This document shows, in pieces, positions 1-11,669 of a stretch of 64,000 bases of DNA. The DNA lies in the NCBI RefSeq assembly GCF_045679555.1, contig NC_092122.1, positions 13,755,506 through 13,819,505 on the forward strand, in the 5' to 3' direction. Each line of letters starts with the position of its first letter. Position 1 is the first letter of the stretch. The notes under the pieces were generated by a model that was not told the origin of the DNA, did no database searches, and was given only the letters and a program-made list of their open reading frames with translations. Source of the stretch: Salvelinus alpinus (Eukaryota > Chordata > Actinopteri > Salmoniformes > Salmonidae). Both the position numbers and the translations under genes were made by a program.

Positions 1-60
1 ACACACACACACGCACACACACCTGTGATCTCATCTGTTGTGATCACTTCTTGTCCCCAG

Positions 61-2753
61 GTGTTTCTTAAGGAGGGCACTCTGATGAAGCTGTCCAGGA
101 AGGTCATGCAGCCACGGATGTTCTTCCTGGTGAGTACTGACTGATGCCCCCTGGGTAGTGGAGGTCTCATTGTGATACCTGTTACTGTTACAGTTCTGCA
201 GTTTATTTTGAGACTGGCTTAGTTCACTTCCAACACAGTCTGTAGACCAGAACATTACGCCCCAAGTATCTGTATGTTGATGTGGTGTGTGTATCTGTCC
301 CTCTCTCTAGTTCAATGACATTCTTCTGTACACCACTCCAGTTCAGTCTGGTCAGTATAAACTCAACAGCATGCTCTCTCTGGCGGGGATGAAGGTGAGT
401 ACAGGCAGGGCTGAACACACATTTAAACTTGACAACACTCTTCTAAAGACAAAACTCTTCTAAAGTCTAAAACCTTTGTTTATTGTGTTCAGGTGAGTAA
501 GCCCAGTCAAGAGGCGTATCAGAATGAACTGAACATTGAGAGTGTGGAGCGTTCCTTCATCCTGTCTGCCAGGTGAGTACCTGCTCACTGACACACCTGA
601 ACACCTGAAGGTGGCGCATAACATTATGGACATTCTGATGAGTTACCCTTCTAATTGGTTGTAGGGAAAGTTCTAATGGCTTTTGATTGGTTACAGAAGT
701 TTCTGTTGTTGTTTCTGCTTGGCAGCTCGGCCACAGAGAGAGATGAATGGCTGGCGGCCATCGCCACGGCGATAGACGACCACACCAGGAAGAAGATCAC
801 CTTCATCTCCAGCCGGAGTCAGGAGGAGGTGAGGCAGTGTGTGTGTCAGGAGGAGGTGAGGCAGTGTGTGTGTCAGGAGGAGGTGAGGCAGTGTGTGTGT
901 CAGGAGGAGGTGAGGCAGTGTGTGCGTCAGGAGGAGGTGAGGCAGTGTGTGTATCAGGAGGAGGTGAGGCAGTGTGTGTATCAGGAGGAGGTGAGGCAGT
1001 GTGTGTGTCAGGAGGAGGTGAGGCAGTGTGTGTATCAGGAGGAGAGGCAGTGTGTGTGTCAGGAGGAGGTGAGGCAGTGTGTGCGTCAGGAGGAGGTGAG
1101 GCAGTGTGTGTGTCAGGAGGAGGTGAGGCAGTGTGTATCAGGAGGAGGTGAGGCAGTGTGTGTATCAGGAGGAGGTGAGGCAGTGTGTGCGTCAGGAGGA
1201 GGTGAGGCAGTGTGTGCGTCAGGAGGAGGTGAGGCAGTATGTGTGTATCAGGAGGAGGTGAGGCAGTGTGTGCGTCAGGAGGAGGTGAGGCAGTGTGTGT
1301 ATCAGGAGGAGGTGAGGCAGTGTGTGTGCACGTGTGTTTTGTGAGTGAGCATGCACGTGCTTGTAGCATGTATAGTTCCAGCTCATTCGACTGACTGAAT
1401 ATGGGTACACTCCGATCCCACTGTTACCATAGCCAGTATAATTTTGCTACAATCCACTTGTAATGGCTATAACCGTCTCTCTCTGTGTAGGCTGATGGCG
1501 TGTGTGACAGTGGGGCCCCTCTAGGTTCTAAGGCCCCTATTTGGATCCCAGACCTGAGGGCCACGATGTGTATGGTCTGTACCTGTGAGTTCACCCTCAC
1601 CTGGAGACGCCACCACTGCCGAGCCTGCGGGAAGGTAAGGAAAGGACAAGGGCCCTAGTTTACAATGGTTCAATACTATACTCCATATGTGTGTGTGTTT
1701 GTATGTGTGTGCGCGTGTGTGTAGTGGTTTTCTCACTCACTGTGTGTATTGCAGGTGGTGTGTCAGACGTGCTCGTCCAGTAAGTTCTATCTAGAGTACT
1801 TGAAGAACCAGCCGGCTCGTGTGTGTGACCACTGCTTCGTCAAGCTACAGGAGAACAGTATGCGTCTTTTACATGAATACATATGAAATATTAAAGTGTT
1901 TTGGCTATTTAAAATATTAAAAATGGAATGAATTGAAGTTAAGTCATGATTTTAAACCCTGTATTGTTTGTTATTGTGAATTCAGTATGTATGTCAGAGG
2001 GTGCTTTGTGTTCGTATGTTTCCTAGGTGACCGTGTTGCTTCTGGGGCGCTGTCTCCTACTGGCAGATCTGGGGGATTCTCTTTCTCCAGGAAACAGAAG
2101 AAGATCCCAGCTGCTCTCAAAGAGGTGTCTGCAAACACAGAGAACTCCTCCATGAGTGGCTACCTACAGAGGTCAAAGGGCAACAAGAAGCAATGGAAGA
2201 GGCTATGGTTCGTCATCAAGAACAAAGTCCTGTACACCTACGCCGCCAGCGAGGTAACACACCTACGCCACTCTAGTCACAAACACACATTTGTGCATTA
2301 TGCCGGTGTGTGTGGGTGTGGGTGTGTGTATGTGGGTGTGTGACATGTGTACCTCTCTCCAGGACGTAGCCGCTCTAGAGAGCCAGCCTCTGCTAGGCTT
2401 CTTCCTGCGGGAGGAGAAGTGTGGGCCTTTCCAGAAGCTGCAGTTTAAACTGTACCACAAAAACACCCTGTTCTATATCTTCAAGGCTGACGACATCCCC
2501 ACTGCACAGAGGTAATGGAAATTCCCTTTGGTTTAGGGATCGATAAAGTATTAATCAACCAGGAGGGGACCGTGCTGTAACAGATAACTCCGGAACGTGG
2601 GAGAGTGAAAGCATTCATATAGTTATTTTATCAATATAACGTGTATTGATGAGTTCATTTTTTCCCCAGGTGCCAATGCAATAAAGTTCATGTTCGGTTT
2701 CTCAATTTTCTCTCAGGTGGATTGAGGCTTTCCAGGAGGCCATGATTCTTTAA
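61..2753 (+). CDS. fgd6: FGD6 (FYVE, RhoGEF and PH domain protein 6), 3' part, nine exons
   Basis: FGD proteins are Cdc42 guanine nucleotide exchange factors; this part carries the lipid-binding C-terminus. Exons read from splice sites and frame: 61-129, 311-394, 493-572, 726-828, 1491-1634, 1755-1857, 2027-2253, 2363-2511, 2717-2753 (stop TAA 2751-2753). All junctions have AG/GT and the phases fit. The first four exons give the end of the first PH domain (starts [14 protein letters not shown], ends [10 protein letters not shown]). Exons 5-6 give a complete FYVE finger: WIPD, then [11 protein letters not shown], then RVC, with four CxxC-type cysteine pairs. Exons 7-9 give the second PH domain ([20 protein letters not shown] to [11 protein letters not shown]). 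The RhoGEF domain and N-terminus lie upstream of the window. FGD6 rather than FGD5 is chosen from the sequence and from the adjacent ndufa12, its neighbour in other vertebrates. A minisatellite begins exactly at the donor of the fourth exon. Confidence 0.93.
820..1334 (+). repeat. 27-bp minisatellite that duplicates the fgd6 exon/intron junction
   Basis: About 19 tandem units of mostly 27 bp. Each unit starts with the last nine bases of the fgd6 exon (CAGGAGGAG), followed by the donor GTGAGG and CAGTGTGTGTGT-like sequence. The first unit is the real exon end (donor at 829). Every unit except the ninth, which has lost the GT, keeps AG|GTGAGG. One unit is 24 bp and one about 25 bp. Translated in the exon frame the units read QEEVRQCVC, with R or Y variants of the last residue, and without stops for the first twelve. 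This is intronic tandem repeat DNA, but it offers many competing 5' splice sites. Confidence 0.92.
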
Positions 2754-4620
2754 CACCTAAACCAGTCAGCTCATGTCCTTCCCCTGGAGCCAATGAAAGG
2801 ACACCTTTTGATCCTTGACCTCTAGACACGTCAGGGGTCAGCAGCTCAGGAAGCACTCCCCACACCCCGAGCCATGCCACCCCGACCCCTGATGAACCGG
2901 TCTGGCTGCCCGCCAGGAGACCCCAGAGTCACAGTGGTGTGAAGAGCAGACATCATTGTCTTTCTGGTGGAAATATGGACTTTGTGTCAGCTCTACATTA
3001 CATTCATTGTAAATGTTGGGATCCGTTGAAAATGTGCCCTTGGTCAAACCACCATGCTTCCAGTGGAGCTCTGAGGTTATGGGCATGTTGAGCCTCACAG
3101 GCTGCATATCTATCTGCTCTGGATCTTAGATGGAACCGTTATGTGTCACAGCTGTGGGTCAAAGGTCATGTCCTGAAGCGTGTGTGTGGAAGTGTTAACA
3201 GAATTATTGTCTGTGGACAGCCTGCTACCTTATACAGGGGTGCCTACGGTCCACAAAAGCCTTGAAAGTCATTGAAAAGGATTTTATGTAAATTGCTATT
3301 GATTTACATTATCCCTGAAAAGTTAAAGGATATTGTTATTTTCTTTGGGAAATGTAAGGAAATTGGAATGGCGATTAGAGTGTGAACCTTGCATGATGAG
3401 ATGGATATCAGTTACAAAGAAGGGTGAGAAAGCAGTGCATTCTCTCTGAGTAGGGAAGCTTCTCTGGTGCACTGCAGGTGGTTGGATTCAACTGTGAAAA
3501 AACAGGGTGCCACAAAGACACAGGAGATGAGCATTTTGCTCCTTAGAAATATAGCAAAATTACAGGGGTCGGTTTATGTTGTTATTCTCTGTTAGGCTTA
3601 ACTCAGTACATCTACCACATGTATAATGCAGTATACTGGATAAAACTGGAAATGGCATAAGTGTCAATATTGTACTACACAACCTATAGAACAAATGCAT
3701 TTTAAAGAGTATTTGTTAGACTCAGATGCGGTGGTTGGGTAATATGTAGAATTGGGAGAGTAAAATGTACCTTTTTTTGTGTAAAAGTCGAGAGCTAATA
3801 TTTATATAGAACTGTACATTTCTCAATGTCCATAATTATGTGATTTTAGAAATATGATTTATTTGATAACGGATATTATCTTTGTCACTTTTGTAATAAA
3901 TAGTAGCTACCTTTTTTATTGTATGCCATGATGGTTGTAAAAGCATGTGTTGTAACAATGCCTCACTAGTTTGTTTTACACTGCCACAACAGACTTGTTG
4001 GATTCATTAGGATTCATCTTTTAATCCAGGCCTCGTTTGTATAATTTTTTTATTGAATCATTTAAAGTGGACAGATTACAAAATAATGTTTGTCTTTTGA
4101 GATAGACATTCGAATGGAGAATGAAATCTATCCCTTAGGAAATGCTCACTAGCAATAAAGCAACATTCAGACAGTGCCTTAAATATGCTCAATTATTTTG
4201 TAATAATATAGATACAGAAAATGATATTTAATTATCTTGCCTTGTTTCATTCATTATTCATTTGAATTTGGATATTCTATTATCACAGTGACTACTTTGG
4301 CCGGCCCATCTGACATTAAACAGTGTAAATATCCATTATGTATTTAAAATGAAAATTGTTTAGAGTTGACATTTAGTACTTCAAATGTACTAATCAGGTT
4401 GCACTACTATACCATTGTGGCAGGTGGCCTTATGGGAAATGAAGTTTATAACACAGAGAAGCATTAGGGATAACTCAAAACAGATAATATTTTATAGAGA
4501 CTAAATGTCCCTCCATCCTTAAACACAATCACTAGAGAGCCATAGTGTCTCGTCTGTAAATAATATTTCTGCAGAACTGTCAGGCACCACTTTTTAATAA
4601 AACCTCTGAAAGTGACTTTG
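2754..4620 (+). other. fgd6: fgd6 3' UTR and candidate polyadenylation sites
   Basis: AT-rich sequence follows the fgd6 stop with no further coding potential. Candidate poly(A) signals AATAAA occur near 3894, near 4154 and at 4596-4601; the last is the furthest downstream before the next repeat. Which signal is used cannot be told from the sequence. Confidence 0.5.
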
Positions 4621-4789
4621 CATCTTGACTTAATTTCATGCTTTGAGACATCAAAGGATAAGGGAGTTAATAAATCTTTCCGCCTTAGATTACTGTCATT
4701 GAGTTATTTTATTTCATAGTACTGATTGATGTGTGGGTGCAGGCATGTCTTTGTGGGTGTGGATCTTTGCGTGTGTGTGTTTGAGGTGC

Positions 4790-4825
<36 letters not shown>

Positions 4826-5019
4826 AAGTTTGACACCGATAAAGAAGTCTTCCTCGGCTGTCTTATTTCTGCTTTGAGCTCAGTGATCATAGCGCTGTGT
4901 TGAGAGAGATAAGAGTATTTCTAAATATGACTCATATTTACCCCCAACTCCCAACGCTCACTCTCTGTGGGTTTCCGCAGCACTTTTCTTCCTCTGAATA
5001 AGATAATTCTGCATATGTA
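4621..5019. other. Intergenic spacer with a short GT tract
   Basis: Between the last candidate fgd6 poly(A) signal and a Tc1-type element. It holds an imperfect (GT)n run at about 4784-4822 and nothing else recognised. Confidence 0.6.
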
Positions 5020-6479
5020 CAGTGCCTTCAGAAAGTATTCATACCCCTTTACCCCTTGACTTGTTACAGCCTGAATTCAAAATGGATTAAATAGATTTTT
5101 TTTGGGGGGGGGGGATTTATTGAAAATGAAACACAGAAATATCTAATTTACATCTGTACTCACATCCCTGAGTCAATACATATTAGAATCACCTTTGGCA
5201 GCGATTACTGCTGTGAGTCTTTCTGGGTAAGTCTCTAAGAGCATTGCACACCTAGATTGTACAATATTTGCACATTATTCTTTTTTAAATACTTCAAGCT
5301 TTGTCAAGTTGGTTGTTCATCATTGCTAGACAGCCATTTTCAAGTCTTGTCATAGAATTTCAAGCCGGTTTAAGTCAAAACTGTGACTTGGCCACTCAGG
5401 AACATTCAATGTCGTATTGGTAAGCAACTTGTCTTTTAAGTTATTGTCCTGCTGAAAGGTGAATTTCTCTCCCAGTTTCTGTTGGAAAACAGACTGAACC
5501 AGGTTTTCCTCTAGGATTTTGCTTAGTTCTATTCTATTTATTTTTTAACCTAAAAAAACTCCTAGTCCTTGCCGATGACAAGTATACCCATAACATGCTG
5601 TAGCCACCATCATGCTTGAAAATATGAAGAGTGGTACTCAGTGATGTGTTGTGTTGGATTTGCCTCAAACATAACGCTTCGCATTCAGGACATAAATGTA
5701 ATTTCTTTGCCACATTTTTTGCAGTTTTACTTTAGTGACTTATTGCAAACAGGTTTTGTAATATTTTTATTCTGTACAGGCTTCCTTCTTTTCACTCTTT
5801 CATTTAGGTTAGTATTGTGGAGTAACTACAATGTTGTTGATCCATCCTCAGTTTTCTCCTATCACATCCATTAAACTCTGTAACTGTTTAAAAGCCACCA
5901 TTGGCCTCATGATGAAATCCCTGAGCAGTATCCTTCCTCTCCGGCAACTGAGTTAGGAAGGACGCCTGTATCTTTTTAGTGACTGGGTGTATTGATAAAC
6001 CATCCAAAGTGTAATGTTCAAATGGATATTCAATGTCTGTTTTTTTTTTGTTTTTTTACCCATCTACCAACAGGTGCCCTTCTTTGCGAGGCATTGTAAA
6101 ACCTCCTTGGTCTTTGTGGTTAAATCTGTGTTTGAAATGCACTGCTCGACTGAGGGACCTTACAAATAATTGTATGTGTGGGGTACAGAGATGAGGTAGT
6201 CATTCAAAAATCATCTTAAACACTATTATTGCACACAGATTGAGTCCATGCAACTTATTATGTGACTTGTTAAGCACAATTTTACTCCTGAACTCAGGTT
6301 TGGCATAACAAAGGAGTTGAATACTTATTGACTCAAGACGTTTCAATTTGTAAAAATTTCTAAAAATAGAATTCCACTTTGACATTGTGGTGTATTGCGT
6401 GTAGGCCAGTGACACAACATCTGTAACACAACAACATGTGGAAAAAGTCGAGGGTTGTGAATAATTTCTGAAGACGCTG
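5020..6479 (-). mobile_element. Degenerate Tc1/mariner transposon, about 1.46 kb
   Basis: Flanked by TA on both sides (5018-5019 and 6480-6481). The ends are inverted repeats: CAGTGCCTTCAGAAAGTATT at the left and its imperfect reverse complement at 6450-6479. Reading the minus strand near 5,380 gives PEWPSHSFDLNRLE, a decayed form of the Tc1 transposase motif around the last catalytic acidic residue ([13 protein letters not shown] in intact copies elsewhere in this window). The rest of the transposase frame is broken, so this is a dead, fairly old copy lying between fgd6 and ndufa12. Confidence 0.85.
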
Positions 6480-6716
6480 TATGAAAGTATTTTTTAAATG
6501 TATTACTATGGTAGCATTTTATTATAACTAATTAGTATGTCATTACATTTAGCTTCTAAATTATACTTCTATATTAGTCATCACATTTTGCTCCCAAGTA
6601 AGATACACTTGAGACAAGACTGTTAGCATGGTTACATTATTATTATTTTTACAATAGGTTACCCGTCTTGTCATCAAATTGTTTCTAGTATTGAGACACT
6701 TCAAAATGGACAGTTA

Positions 6717-7257
6717 CAGTGGGGAGAACAAGTATTTGATACACTGACGATTCTGCAGGTTTTCCTACTTACAAAGCATGCAGAGGTCTGTAATTTTTAT
6801 CATAGGTACACTTCAACTGTGAGAGACGGAATCTAAAACAAAAATCCAGAAAATCACATTGTATGATTTTTAAGTAATTAATTTGCATTTTATTGCATGA
6901 CATAAGTATTTGATACATCAGAAAAGCAGAACTTAATATTTGGTACAGAAACCTTTGTTTGCAATTACAGAGATAATACGTTTCCTGTAGTTCTTGACCA
7001 GGTTTGCACACACTGCAGCAGGGGTTTTGGCCCACTTCTCCATACAGACCTTCTCCAGATCCTTCAGGTTTCGGGGCTGTCGCTGGGCAATACGGACTTT
7101 CAGCTCCCTCCAAAGATTTTCTATTGGGTTCAGGTCTGGAGACTGGCTAGGCCACTCCAGGACCTTGAGATGCTTCTTACGGAGCCACTCCTTAGTTGCC
7201 CTGGCTGTGTGTTTCGGGTCGTTGTCATGCTGGAACAAATACTTGTTCTCCCCACTG
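6717..7257 (-). mobile_element. Internally deleted Tc1-like element carrying the transposase C-terminus
   Basis: TA-flanked (6715-6716, 7258-7259). Both ends carry the terminal sequence CAGTGGGGAGAACAAGTATT in inverted orientation. On the minus strand an open frame (7238-6933) encodes the C-terminal third of a Tc1 transposase, including QHDNDPKHT with the second catalytic Asp and [16 protein letters not shown] with the final Glu. The N-terminal DNA-binding half is deleted: the terminal repeat joins directly to the middle of the gene. Same family as the copies at 51.5-52.2 kb and 54.3-56.8 kb. Non-autonomous. Confidence 0.9.
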
Positions 7258-7461
7258 TAGGCGGTAGCATTTTCTTACTACGGTTTACTTTACTCATTTA
7301 CTGTCATCACAGAACAAAAGAGAAACAATGCTTGAAATGCTGTTGGTAGACTAACTACTGTTAGACTTGAAACAATGGACGGAACTGTTGTGGACCGGGA
7401 AGCGTTTTAGCACAAAAGTACAGTAGTGTCCGTCCGTTACCCAAATCAGTCCCGTCTAAAA

Positions 7462-8695
7462 ATGGCGGAGTATATACACATGTCGTTCGAAGGGCTTTGG
7501 GACAGTTAGGAGGTCACGGTGGTGTGAAAGGCTTATTTGTTCAGTTATTCAGGTCAGTATAAGAACGATATAATGTGCTTTGTAATCAAGAGGTGGTTGT
7601 CGTTACTTTCAATGCATTTACTCGAGTGTCCCCGGTCGACAGGCAACCTGCTAGCTAACTTGCTATCGTTAACTACTGTAGCTGGCTAAATTGTAAACAA
7701 ACGGATTCACTGCTCTTTTTAAAAGCTGTTTTAAGGCTACTTGATTGTGTGATCTCTGACCTGTATCCGGTCTGACAAATTAGACATAGTGCTAGTGGAT
7801 GGGCTAATGGACTAGCCAGCTAGTTATCTAACTTGGAGTGACTGTTATTTTGTTACAGGGCAAATGATGTGAAAACGGGAGCGCTGATTGGCGTGGACAA
7901 GTATGGAAACAAGTACTTTGAGGACACACGCTACTTTTTTGGTAAGGTTGAATAGACCGAAACCTCAGCTCACATTACCAGTAATGGTCTTAGGCTATGT
8001 AATGCAGTGATAAACATCATATTATCTCTGAATGTAGTCAGCAAATATGATATTTTCCATATGGAGTTGATTGGTCAGACTGTGGGGAAATCAAGTGGTA
8101 GAAGTGTGGTAGAGTGGCCTGTTCAAAGACCTGCATTGTACTCAGAGTAACACCTCTTCTTGTCAGGTCGTCACCGCTGGGTGATCTACACCACAGAGAT
8201 GAATGGAAAGAACACCATGTGGGAGGTGGATGGCAGCATGGTGCCCGCTGAATGGTAAATACATCTTACTTGGTTTGACACAGGTGGAGTTGCCTCGATC
8301 TCAGTGACTGGGCCATTGCCATGTTGGAGATACTGGCCTTCATAGTAAAATTGCTGACAAAGTTCTGAATATGGAATTGTCACAGATCTGGGTGGTACTC
8401 ATTGAGTTGATGTACTGGTGTCTTAATTGTGTTTTTACCGTCTAAGAACCTTCTATTGATCAACTAGCCTATTGATGAAATGAGTACCTGATGCTAACTC
8501 CCAATCTTAAATCTCCTCAGGCATCGCTGGCTGCACTGTATGACAGACAACCCTCCCACCACACACCCTCCTACGCCCAAGAAGTTCCTGGCGGAGGTCC
8601 ACCAGTTCAACGTGAGTGGTTCGGCCCAGGCGTACGTGCCCTACTCCACCACCCGCAAGAAGATCCACGAGTGGGTGCCCCCAAAGGCTCAGTGA
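7462..8695 (+). CDS. ndufa12: NDUFA12, complex I accessory subunit; frameshift in exon 1
   Basis: NDUFA12 is an accessory subunit of mitochondrial NADH:ubiquinone oxidoreductase (complex I), on the matrix side. Exons: 7462-7552, 7859-7941, 8167-8254, 8521-8695 (stop TGA 8693-8695), with correct splice sites. Exon 2 reads [16 protein letters not shown], exon 3 [16 protein letters not shown], exon 4 [19 protein letters not shown]; these are the family's conserved stretches and give roughly the usual length of about 145 residues. Exon 1 is odd. ATG at 7462 starts MAEYIH, but the conserved part ([14 protein letters not shown], from 7482) lies in another frame, and the ATG frame hits TAG at codon 16. 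Removing one CA from TATATACACATG would join the two. Either a sequencing or assembly slip, or a real lesion. AATAAA follows the stop by about 110 bp. Confidence 0.93.
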
Positions 8696-8802
8696 CCCTG
8701 CTGTGACCCGACCTGACCTTCAACCTCTGACCCGTGACCTTGTTCTATAAATTATGAGTTTGATTTCCTGTGTGTGCGTTCACCAGCACATCTTTGCTTC
8801 TA

Positions 8803-8808
8803 AATAAA
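8803..8808 (+). promoter_or_regulatory. ndufa12: ndufa12 polyadenylation signal
   Basis: AATAAA 108 bases after the ndufa12 stop codon in a compact 3' UTR; the only good candidate before the next features. Confidence 0.75.
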
Positions 8809-8820
8809 ATCAAATCTATA

Positions 8821-9630
8821 TGGACACTGGTGATGACTCAGTCCTTATGTGTGAACTGTGGGCTGTTATGTCACTAGTGACACTTAAAATGTTAGCAACA
8901 TGAGTTTGTTTGAGAGGTTTTTTAAGACTGACTGAGACTGGCCCATTGTTGAGGGGCAGATTATGAGGTAATGTTTCTCTGAGGGTGTTAGATGGTCTGA
9001 TTTGTGTGTGTGTTGCAGACCACAGGATATTGCTGAGCTGAGAAAAGGCTGCAGTATTTCACACGGGGGTACTAAGAGCATGTCTGATCAGATGACCATC
9101 ATATCAGAGTGATATTGTGGGCAGGGTGTTGTCACATTCACACAGGCAGAAAGACACTCACACTCCCAGCTCCAGTCCCTCTGTCCTCTCGGGGACTCTG
9201 CTGTGCTATGAGAGGTGAGTTGACTCTTCTCGGCTTGTGGCCCATGCTGGACTACTGACTGAAGGTTAAAGTTATATCAAAGCCATTTGCAATATATAAG
9301 AGCAGTGTTTGTCAATCCAGTACCAGTCTGTGAGTTTGCAGACAATTCTCTAATGTGAATGTCCAGTTAAGACCATAGTTTGACTATCTTTGGTGGTGCA
9401 GAAAATAAATACTGTATTAGTCCCTGGTGAATCTTTTCATATGGCGTTTAAGTAGATATTTTTCTGCACTGGAAAAATTGCAGAGTTTATCTACTTGTAG
9501 GTGTCATAATAGCTATTCTACTGTAGTCTGTACCATAGTAAGGACATAGATATTTTCAGAAGCAGCTTGGTTACTCAGGGTTTACCGGTATTCTAACCCT
9601 GCCTTTGCTTCCAGTGGTCCGGGCTGTTAG
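8821..9630 (+). other. Spacer and candidate 5' non-coding exon upstream of tmcc3
   Basis: No coding gene seen. A possible non-coding first exon ends at 9214 before a good donor (GAGAG|GTGAGT), and an acceptor (TTTGCTTCCAG) lies at 9604-9614, just before the candidate coding exon at 9631. This pairing is inference from splice signals only. Confidence 0.35.
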
Positions 9631-9693
9631 ATGAGAAGGTTTACGCTGTCAACGCTATTTGGCCGTGGGGTCAGTGAGGAGGCAAAGGATGAG
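9631..9693 (+). CDS. Candidate alternative first coding exon of tmcc3 (most upstream)
   Basis: ATG at 9631 opens 21 codons (MRRFTLSTLFGRGVSEEAK, then DE) ending exactly at a consensus donor GAG|GTCAGT at 9694. A polypyrimidine tract and AG lie 16 bases upstream of the ATG, so it would be the second exon of a transcript with a non-coding exon 1. It ends in phase 0, the same phase as the canonical tmcc3 first exon at 41184-41255 and the candidate at 17297-17341, so all three could join the same exon 2. tmcc3 is the expected next gene after ndufa12 in the vertebrate order. I did not recognise the peptide itself; assignment to tmcc3 is inference. Confidence 0.4.
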
Positions 9694-9861
9694 GTCAGTC
9701 TCTCTATCCCTTTATATGGCTGTTTGAATCATTTTTAAATGCCCCCTCACTGAAATGAAATGACATGGCTGGATAGGTGAAACCCTCATAAATATCCACC
9801 ATCCCAAATGTGTTACTATAGTGGTTACTTCAAGGGAGAGAGGAAGGAAGGATGCATGTGT

Positions 9862-10661
9862 AAGGTCCAATGCAGCCTTTTTTTAAATCTCAATATAACA
9901 TAATTTCTGGGTAACAATTAAGTAACATACTGTGATTGTTTTCAATTAAAATGTTCAAAAAGAAACCAAAATAGCAGATTTTCTTAGATTAAAAAAAATG
10001 TTGTATACTTTTTTTTTGGGGGGGGGCCCATCCACCACACCCCCTCTTCACCTATCTCTGTAAACCACCCTCTTATGATTTCCATGTGCCATATGTTTTT
10101 CAACTGTGATGTGATGTTTCACTTACATTCTGAACCTGTCTAATCGCATAGTATATACAGATTGTAAGATAAATATTTTTACTAAAAGTGTTATTATATT
10201 GTTAATTGATTGACGATGGTTTTCTAAATCTCCCAACACTGCTATTTGGAGGGTTCATTTCAGAGAAATGTTGTGATTTTTCAGCCATTCCTGAACCTGT
10301 GACTAGAAACATGAAAAATAGCTTCTTAGCAAAGATCAATTTCTCAAACGAGAATTTTGCTTGGACACTCTAGGAGTGGTCTGAGTTGGGAGGGGAACAA
10401 ATTAAACTAGCTGTTATTGGCAGAGAGGTTTGGAACTATCGTTCTTATTGGTCTATTAACTAATTTACCATCTGGAGATGTCACCAGGCAGACCAAAACT
10501 GCATCCCACCAAAGCAGGCTGAAATTTAAGGTGGCGTTTTCAAACAGCTCTTACACTAAAATTATCATAATTTTCACAATTTCACAGTATTATTCCAACC
10601 TCATGGTGTGGAAACATATATAAAACACAGAAAAGTCACCTTTTTGACTGCACTGGGCCTT
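9862..10661. mobile_element. MITE-like repeat with short imperfect inverted ends (copy 1)
   Basis: The left end AAGGTCCAATGCAGCC and right end TGACTGCACTGGGCCTT are approximate inverted repeats. Long stretches of the interior (TTTCTGGGTAACAATTAA, TATTGGTCTATTAACTAATT, AACAGCTCTTACACTAAAA, ATTATTCCAACCTCAT) recur at 53,892-62,489, where the second copy is split by an L1. No coding capacity. The superfamily is not resolved. Confidence 0.7.
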
Positions 10662-11597
<936 letters not shown>

Positions 11598-11669
11598 GTG
11601 GCAGCTGTGTTGGTGGTGATGCCAGCTGGGTACCAGAGGGAATATAAGGACTCAATTTAGAGCAGGTGC

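Noticed and set aside
655-1344. 229-codon open frame with a Cys-rich nine-residue repeat
   Set aside because: It runs from intron through the fgd6 exon into the minisatellite; only 726-828 is supported as exon. The rest is open because the repeat unit has no stop.
5641-5874. 77-codon hydrophobic open frame
   Set aside because: Lies in the non-coding sense of a decayed Tc1 element whose transposase is on the other strand.
8491-8706. 71-codon open frame on the + strand
   Set aside because: Wrong-frame shadow of ndufa12 exon 4.
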